Source: an uncultured Lachnospiraceae bacterium (GTDB lineage Bacteria > Bacillota > Clostridia > Lachnospirales > Lachnospiraceae). Taken from it: a stretch of 64,000 bases of DNA. The notes under the pieces are model-generated. The model was not told the origin of the DNA and ran no database searches. It saw only the letters and a program-made list of their open reading frames with translations. Where the stretch lies: NCBI GenBank assembly GCA_947591155.1, contig CANQDA010000001.1, positions 62,001 to 126,000 of the forward strand. The letters run 5' to 3'. This document shows positions 59,224-64,000 of this stretch, piece after piece. A program made the position numbers and the translations under genes. Positions within the stretch are counted from its first letter, which is position 1, and the number at the start of each line of letters is the position of its first letter.

Positions 59224-60527
59224 TCCTCCACATTCTGTCCGTCTTCATCCGGCAGCTGTTCCTGTTCCTCAGCCGTTACCACGAGGTTCACATCTGAAGT
59301 CAGCGTATATCCCTCCGGAAGCTCGATCTGTACCGGAATCTCGTAGATGCCGGGCTCAGTACACACGCCAAGGTCGATGCTCGCCTTAATATCGCGAATC
59401 GTAATTACGCCCTTCTGCTCATCCGAATGCACCTGCACCGGAAGTTCATCCGCCGGTGAGAACGCAAGATCCATTCCCTCCGGCCGGTTCTGCACCTCCA
59501 GATTCGACAGTGGAATCCGCAGGGTGCGATCCCCGGACTGCTCGATCTGCACGGATACGGCGACGACCGGATCCGCTTCCGAGACCAGACGCAGCTCATC
59601 ATTGTCCGCAAGCGTCTCCGTGATGTCTATGTCGCGTATGAAGCTCTCCGACACATTGTCCACTGATATTTTTTCCTTCAGCACGAGCTTCCCTTCCAAC
59701 GCATCGAGCGCCTCCTTCGTACCGACGAGGTTCACGGTCTCAGGCATCACCGACACACCGGTCATTCTGTAGCCCTCTACCGGCGTCCCCGTGACCTCGA
59801 CCTCGACGTCAATGTCGTTCCTGACCTCCCACAAAGAAACATCCACCATGACTGAATTTTCCGCAAGAAGCGCCCCGCTGGAGTCCTTCACCTGAAGGCG
59901 GTTCATCTGCATGGGATCCCCGTTCTTATCGTACACGCTGAGCGTCGCGTTGAGCCGCTGATCGTTAGTGATACGAGATACATTGACCGAAGCCACCACC
60001 TGCCCGATCCGGTTCAGCATGCTCTCCGGCCCGGCGATCTGGACTGTCTTTCCCTGCACGATCTCCGTCCGGCCAACCTCGAAGCCCTTTTCCGGCTGCC
60101 CCATCACGGAAACATTCACGACAAATTCGCTCTGCTTCCTCTGCTCCAGCTGCACCTTCATCGACGAAGGAACCACCTCGATATCATCCCAGCTCACTGA
60201 CGGGTCGCTGCACGTCACGGAGAGCGGAACCGTATTCATTTCGTTAAGGTTCTCCAGGTCCGCCGTGACGGTGAAGTCGCTCTGCGACAGTTTGTCCAGA
60301 ACACTTTTCCGCTCGGTCACCTTCAATACGACCGACTCCTCCGAGACGATGTCGTACACCTTATCAATCTCCGCCACGCTTTCTCCGTTGACAACCTGAA
60401 TCTGCACATCCCGGAACAGCCGTGATCGTGTAGGATTGTCTATATTGTCGATCAGGATCCAGATCAGAAAAGCCACGACGAGCGACAAAAGCTTAAGGCT
60501 CAGGTTGCGCGTCCATCTATGTTTCAT
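59220..60527 (-). CDS. cdaR: YbbR-domain protein, regulator of diadenylate cyclase
   Basis: A 435-residue protein with one N-terminal membrane anchor (LLSLVVAFLIWILI) and about four YbbR repeats outside the membrane (for example VNVSVMGQPEKGFEVG and VEVTGTPVEGYRMTG), ending in an acidic tail. CdaR binds and modulates CdaA. Its start overlaps the end of cdaA by 11 nt, the standard cdaA-cdaR layout; glmM, which usually follows, is replaced here by an HPr gene. Confidence 0.9.
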   Translation of the reverse strand: MKHRWTRNLSLKLLSLVVAFLIWILIDNIDNPTRSRLFRDVQIQVVNGESVAEIDKVYDIVSEESVVLKVTERKSVLDKLSQSDFTVTADLENLNEMNTVPLSVTCSDPSVSWDDIEVVPSSMKVQLEQRKQSEFVVNVSVMGQPEKGFEVGRTEIVQGKTVQIAGPESMLNRIGQVVASVNVSRITNDQRLNATLSVYDKNGDPMQMNRLQVKDSSGALLAENSVMVDVSLWEVRNDIDVEVEVTGTPVEGYRMTGVSVMPETVNLVGTKEALDALEGKLVLKEKISVDNVSESFIRDIDITETLADNDELRLVSEADPVVAVSVQIEQSGDRTLRIPLSNLEVQNRPEGMDLAFSPADELPVQVHSDEQKGVITIRDIKASIDLGVCTEPGIYEIPVQIELPEGYTLTSDVNLVVTAEEQEQLPDEDGQNVEE

Positions 60528-61392
60528 TTTTGTTCCAGCCTTTCCAGAATTTGAATTTCTTGGGTGCCACTGTCTTGTTCTGAAGGATCACCAGCTGCTC
60601 TCTCAGATCATCCTGAGAAACATTTCTTGTAAGCTGCCCCTTATACGCAATGGAAACCCGACCAGTCTCCTCCGATACGATCACCGTCAGGGAATCTGTC
60701 ACCTCGCTGATCCCGACCCCGGCCCTGTGCCTCGTGCCGAGCTCTTTGCTGAGCATCATGTTGTCCGAGAGCGGCAGATAACAGGTCGCCGCGGTGATGC
60801 GATTGCCTTTGACGATGGCGGCGCCGTCGTGCAGTGGAGTGTTGTGCTCAAAAATGTTGATCAACAGCTGACTGGTCACAACGGAGTCCAGAACAATGCC
60901 GGTCCTCTCATACTCGTCCAGGCGTATGTTCTGCTCGATCACAATGAGCGCTCCTGTCTTTTCCTTCGCCATCTCGAATGTCGCCTTGACAATCTCATTC
61001 ACGGTCCTGTCGCTGAACAGCTCCGATGTCTCTCTGGTATCCAGCATGGGAAACAGGGATGTGAAGATCTGTTTCTCACCAATCCTCTCAAGCGCACGCC
61101 GCAGCTCCGGTTGGAAAATGACCAGCGCGGCGATGATCGCGATGTCGATCGCCCTGCTCACAATATAGATCAGCGTATCCATCTGAAACAGATACACGAT
61201 GGAAACGCAGACGACAAGAACCATAATTCCTTTTAAAAGCGTCCAAGCCTTGGTATTCTTGATCCAGAGCAGAAGGCTGTAGACGAGAAAAGCCAGAATA
61301 AGGATCTCCAGCACATTCGTGAATGTGATGGTCGAGATCGGATCCGTAAACCAGGTCAGATAATTCCGAAACCACATCCTGATCGTGTTCAT
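60517..61392 (-). CDS. cdaA: diadenylate cyclase CdaA
   Basis: A 291-residue protein with three membrane helices (about 25-95) and a DAC domain having the two required motifs: DGA (189-191, in TPLHDGAAIVKGN) and RHR (221-223, in GTRHRAGVGISE). It makes c-di-AMP from two ATP, controlling potassium and osmolyte uptake and wall balance. GGAGGAG precedes the ATG. It leads the cdaA-cdaR-HPr transcript. Confidence 0.96.
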   Translation of the reverse strand: MNTIRMWFRNYLTWFTDPISTITFTNVLEILILAFLVYSLLLWIKNTKAWTLLKGIMVLVVCVSIVYLFQMDTLIYIVSRAIDIAIIAALVIFQPELRRALERIGEKQIFTSLFPMLDTRETSELFSDRTVNEIVKATFEMAKEKTGALIVIEQNIRLDEYERTGIVLDSVVTSQLLINIFEHNTPLHDGAAIVKGNRITAATCYLPLSDNMMLSKELGTRHRAGVGISEVTDSLTVIVSEETGRVSIAYKGQLTRNVSQDDLREQLVILQNKTVAPKKFKFWKGWNKNET

Positions 61393-61429
61393 TCCGGCTC
61401 CTCCTTTCCTAAACTATACAGAGAGTATA

Positions 61430-62302
61430 TCATACTTTTCCGGCTGTGCATACCGCCTTTTTTCCTTTTCCCGTACATAAAACGACAAAATAGATCTCCC
61501 GGACGCCGTGCGCTCTTAATACACGGCTGATCTCGTCCATTGTGCTGCCGGTCGTGTAGACGTCGTCCACGAGAAGAACACGTTGGACAGGCGGAAACAA
61601 ATCGCATACGGCAAAACTGCCACGCAGGTTTCTCATTCGCTCCTGTCTGCCGAGTTCCTTCTGGGAATGGACAAACCGCGTACAGCACAAAAATCCGGTC
61701 TTCACAGGAATTCCGGTGCGTCTTCCGATCTCCAACGCCAGAAGCTCTGATTGATTATATCCCCTTCTGCGCCGTTTTCGCGGATGCATCGGAACCGGAA
61801 GGATGATCTCCGGCCGCCAACGCGGGAGAAAGCGCACGGCTGCACTCATCATCGACTCCGCAAAGAAGGGAAGATAGTCCCGCCGGTTCGCCGCCTTCAT
61901 CCGATACACGGAATGCCGCAGTGCTCCCGTGTAGACAAACGCCGCGACGCCCCTGTCAAAGAAATGTCTCTGCTCCATACAGGCCTCGCAGTATTCTCTG
62001 CTCTCATCCGCAAGCGGTTTCCCGCATTTCATGCAGGCAGGCTCATCGACCCACGGCAGGGCAGCCTCGCAGTCCGGACAGCACCGAAACCCCACAGGTC
62101 TGGAAATTCCCTGCAGCTTCCGGCTGCCAGCTCTTTCTGGCTGTGCTCTCCTCCATGTACGGCTCAGCACTTCATCGCAGATCGGGCAGCGCGGCGGATA
62201 CAGGAGATCCAACAGCGTCTGGCCTATCCTTCGATCGCCCCTGCCTGTCCTCCCGACGCCTGCCACAATCTCTTTCCTATTTCCTGAAATTTCTTTTTTC
62301 AA
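61430..62302 (-). CDS. comF: ComF-family phosphoribosyltransferase-like protein
   Basis: A 290-residue protein with an N-terminal zinc-ribbon region (CPICDEVL, CCPDCEAAL, CMKCGKPL, YCEAC) and a C-terminal PRTase fold with the PRPP-type motif VLLVDDVYTTGSTMDE and RRGYNQSELLA. ComF proteins are needed for DNA uptake or its processing; the precise reaction is not settled. The start read here is TTG at 62302; a GTG at 62266 with AGGAAAG upstream is an alternative. recD2, another DNA-handling gene, lies upstream. Confidence 0.88.
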   Translation of the reverse strand: MKKEISGNRKEIVAGVGRTGRGDRRIGQTLLDLLYPPRCPICDEVLSRTWRRAQPERAGSRKLQGISRPVGFRCCPDCEAALPWVDEPACMKCGKPLADESREYCEACMEQRHFFDRGVAAFVYTGALRHSVYRMKAANRRDYLPFFAESMMSAAVRFLPRWRPEIILPVPMHPRKRRRRGYNQSELLALEIGRRTGIPVKTGFLCCTRFVHSQKELGRQERMRNLRGSFAVCDLFPPVQRVLLVDDVYTTGSTMDEISRVLRAHGVREIYFVVLCTGKGKKAVCTAGKV

Positions 62303-62404
62303 TCGGCGTACCTTGTTCTCTCCCCCGGTCCCCGATCCGCGCCGTTCCCATTCGGCACCGCAATGTTATTTCAGCTTTCTTTCCCAACCCTCTGTCCCCT
62401 GTTT

Positions 62405-64000
62405 TCAGGGCCGATCCTCTTTCTCAAGCTCGCAGATCCGCTCCGCCAGAGCAGTATAACGTTTCTGTTCCATAGTATTGTCGATCATCTGTGCGAAGGT
62501 CTCCGGATCTCCCACGATCGTCACACATTTCCGCGCGCGCGTCACGGCCGTGTAGAGCAGATTGCGGTTCATCAACATGCGCGGACCGCCAAGCAGCGGC
62601 ATCACGACTGCCGGGTACTCGCTTCCCTGCGATTTGTGGATCGTCACCGCGTAGGCGAGCTCAAGCTCCTCCAGTCCCGAATACGGGTACTCTACCATGC
62701 GCTGTTCATCGAACTCGACGGTCACGCGCTCCGTGTGCAGATTGATCTCGCGGATGATCCCCATATCCCCGTTGAAGATCCCCATGCCCTTCTCGATGGG
62801 GATCCCGTAGCGTCCACGGATCTCCCACTCGATCTGATAGTTATTTTTGACCTGCATGACCTTGTCGCCCTCGCGAAAGACCTGCTCGCCCTGCTCACGC
62901 TCACGCTTGTTGCGGTCGGGTGGGTTTAAATATTCCTGCAGGATGCGGTTCAGTCGCTCCACCCCGAGCAGCCCCTTGCGCATCGGCGTCAACACCTGAA
63001 TATCAAACGGCTGCGCATCCACATAGCGCGGAAGCTTCTCCCGGATCAGCTGGATCACAATGCTGATGATCACGTTGGCGTCGTAGCGTTTCAGGAAAAA
63101 GAAGTCCCGGCTCTTGTTGTCGAGCGACAGCTGCTCGCCGCGGTTGATCTTATGCGCGTTCACAACAATATCGCTCTCGGACGCCTGTCGGAAAATTCTT
63201 GTCAGGCGCACCACCGGGACTTTCCCGGAATCAATCACATCCTTCAGCACGCTCCCTGGGCCGACCGAGGGCAGCTGATTGCGGTCTCCCACCATAATCA
63301 GCCTCGTTCCGACCGCCACCGCGTCCAGGAGCGCATGCATCAGGTAGACATCCACCATCGACATTTCATCTATGATCACCACATCTGCGTCCAACGGATT
63401 TTGCGCATTCCGCGAAAAGCTGTCCGTGCTTCCCTCCTGCGCGCCGGAGATCTCCAGCATGCGGTGGATCGTCCTCGCCTCGTAGCCGGTCGCTTCCGTC
63501 ATTCGCTTGGCCGCACGGCCGGTCGGAGCGGCCAGCAGAATTTCCAGACCCTCCGATTCAAAATACGCGATCAGCGTGTTGATCGTCGTCGTCTTTCCGG
63601 TACCCGGCCCGCCCGTGATCACAAGCAGTCCGCAGCGCACCGCCTCGATCACCGCTTTCTTCTGCATCTCGTCGAGCCAGGTACCCGTCTCTTTCTCAAT
63701 CGCCGCGATCTTTTTCTGGATCAGTGGTTCGTCGATCTCTCCGGTGATATTGAGGTCGCAGAGCATGCGCGCCGTATTCAGCTCCGTGAAGTACGCGGAC
63801 GCGCTGTACACACGCTCCTGCGCCTCGCGCTTGATCACGATCTTGCGCTCGATCGACAGATCGACCAGATACTGGTCAATATCCTCGAGCGGCACGCCGA
63901 GAAGCTCTCCCGCCCGCTGCATAAGCTGTTCCTTGGGCAGAAATACATGTCCCTCGCCTCCAGCCTGCTGAAGGACATAAAAGATCGCGCACTTCACCCG
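62405..64000 (-). CDS. recD2: RecD2-type ATP-dependent DNA helicase, 5' end outside window
   Basis: 532 codons of a SF1B helicase are visible and the frame stays open to the window edge, so roughly 200 N-terminal residues are missing compared with the usual ~740. Walker A is ITGGPGTGKTTTIN, Walker B VVIIDEMSMVD, then GDRNQLPSVGPGSVLKD and the C-terminal motif AYAVTIHKSQGSEYPAVVMPL with LYTAVTRARKCVTIVG. RecD2 unwinds DNA 5' to 3' without RecBC and acts in repair and replication. It lies 102 nt upstream of comF on the same strand. Confidence 0.93.
   Translation of the reverse strand, partial: RVKCAIFYVLQQAGGEGHVFLPKEQLMQRAGELLGVPLEDIDQYLVDLSIERKIVIKREAQERVYSASAYFTELNTARMLCDLNITGEIDEPLIQKKIAAIEKETGTWLDEMQKKAVIEAVRCGLLVITGGPGTGKTTTINTLIAYFESEGLEILLAAPTGRAAKRMTEATGYEARTIHRMLEISGAQEGSTDSFSRNAQNPLDADVVIIDEMSMVDVYLMHALLDAVAVGTRLIMVGDRNQLPSVGPGSVLKDVIDSGKVPVVRLTRIFRQASESDIVVNAHKINRGEQLSLDNKSRDFFFLKRYDANVIISIVIQLIREKLPRYVDAQPFDIQVLTPMRKGLLGVERLNRILQEYLNPPDRNKREREQGEQVFREGDKVMQVKNNYQIEWEIRGRYGIPIEKGMGIFNGDMGIIREINLHTERVTVEFDEQRMVEYPYSGLEELELAYAVTIHKSQGSEYPAVVMPLLGGPRMLMNRNLLYTAVTRARKCVTIVGDPETFAQMIDNTMEQKRYTALAERICELEKEDRP

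Overview
The window looks like chromosome of a spore-forming Firmicute, most likely a Lachnospiraceae-type clostridium. Supporting signs are a SpoIIR gene, many sigma-A promoters with 17-bp spacers and strong Shine-Dalgarno sites, an ECF vitamin transporter, a type III pantothenate kinase, choline-type wall-binding repeats, BspA-like leucine-rich repeats and c-di-AMP genes. The genus cannot be fixed from sequence alone. Most of the window is fairly GC-rich. The acyltransferase gene at 7.9-8.9 kb and the 47.7-50.1 kb stretch are visibly more AT-rich.

Layout. 0-8.9 kb: two leftward transcripts for an activated-acyl transfer system resembling dlt: acyltransferase-3, adenylating ligase, carrier protein, MBOAT, SGNH/DltD-like protein and alpha/beta hydrolase, then a second set of GNAT, carrier protein and ligase; a cobA-type adenosyltransferase lies between them. 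9-15.3 kb: double-OB SSB, typA, spoIIR, tspO, mrp and a secreted wall hydrolase. 15.4-20.5 kb: an ABC exporter and a MoxR/VWA pair. 20.6-24.8 kb: CoA synthesis (coaBC, a panT-like transporter with a structured leader, coaX), an MBL-fold protein and tRNA-Trp. 24.9-33.5 kb: a two-component system, then a gntR-clpC-orf-radA cluster and a membrane protein. 33.6-37.3 kb: purE-purM-purN-purD. Two copies of a structured ~180-bp repeat flank purE-purM-purN. 37.6-41 kb: a long M29-type peptidase, small membrane proteins and pyrE.

41-51.7 kb is an accessory block lying between pyrE and pyrF-pyrK-pyrD. It holds two LRR proteins (one 1879 aa with three near-identical 423-bp repeats), a divergent XRE regulator, a DUF1016 nuclease, a decayed higBA module with an intact palindromic operator, and an Rpn-type nuclease. 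pyrD ends in a strong terminator and pyrE has its own promoter, so the pyr genes appear to have been split. 52.7-58.9 kb: pyrK, pyrF, a glycosyltransferase, a polyprenyl-phosphate sugar transferase and an L,D-transpeptidase. 59-64 kb: cdaA-cdaR (ybbR)-HPr, comF and a partial recD2.

Best leads for new biology are the inverted, covarying structured repeat around the pur genes, the doubled dlt-like acylation locus, the panT leader, the GntR-controlled clpC operon lacking ctsR-mcsAB, and the secreted wall hydrolase with an unassigned catalytic domain.
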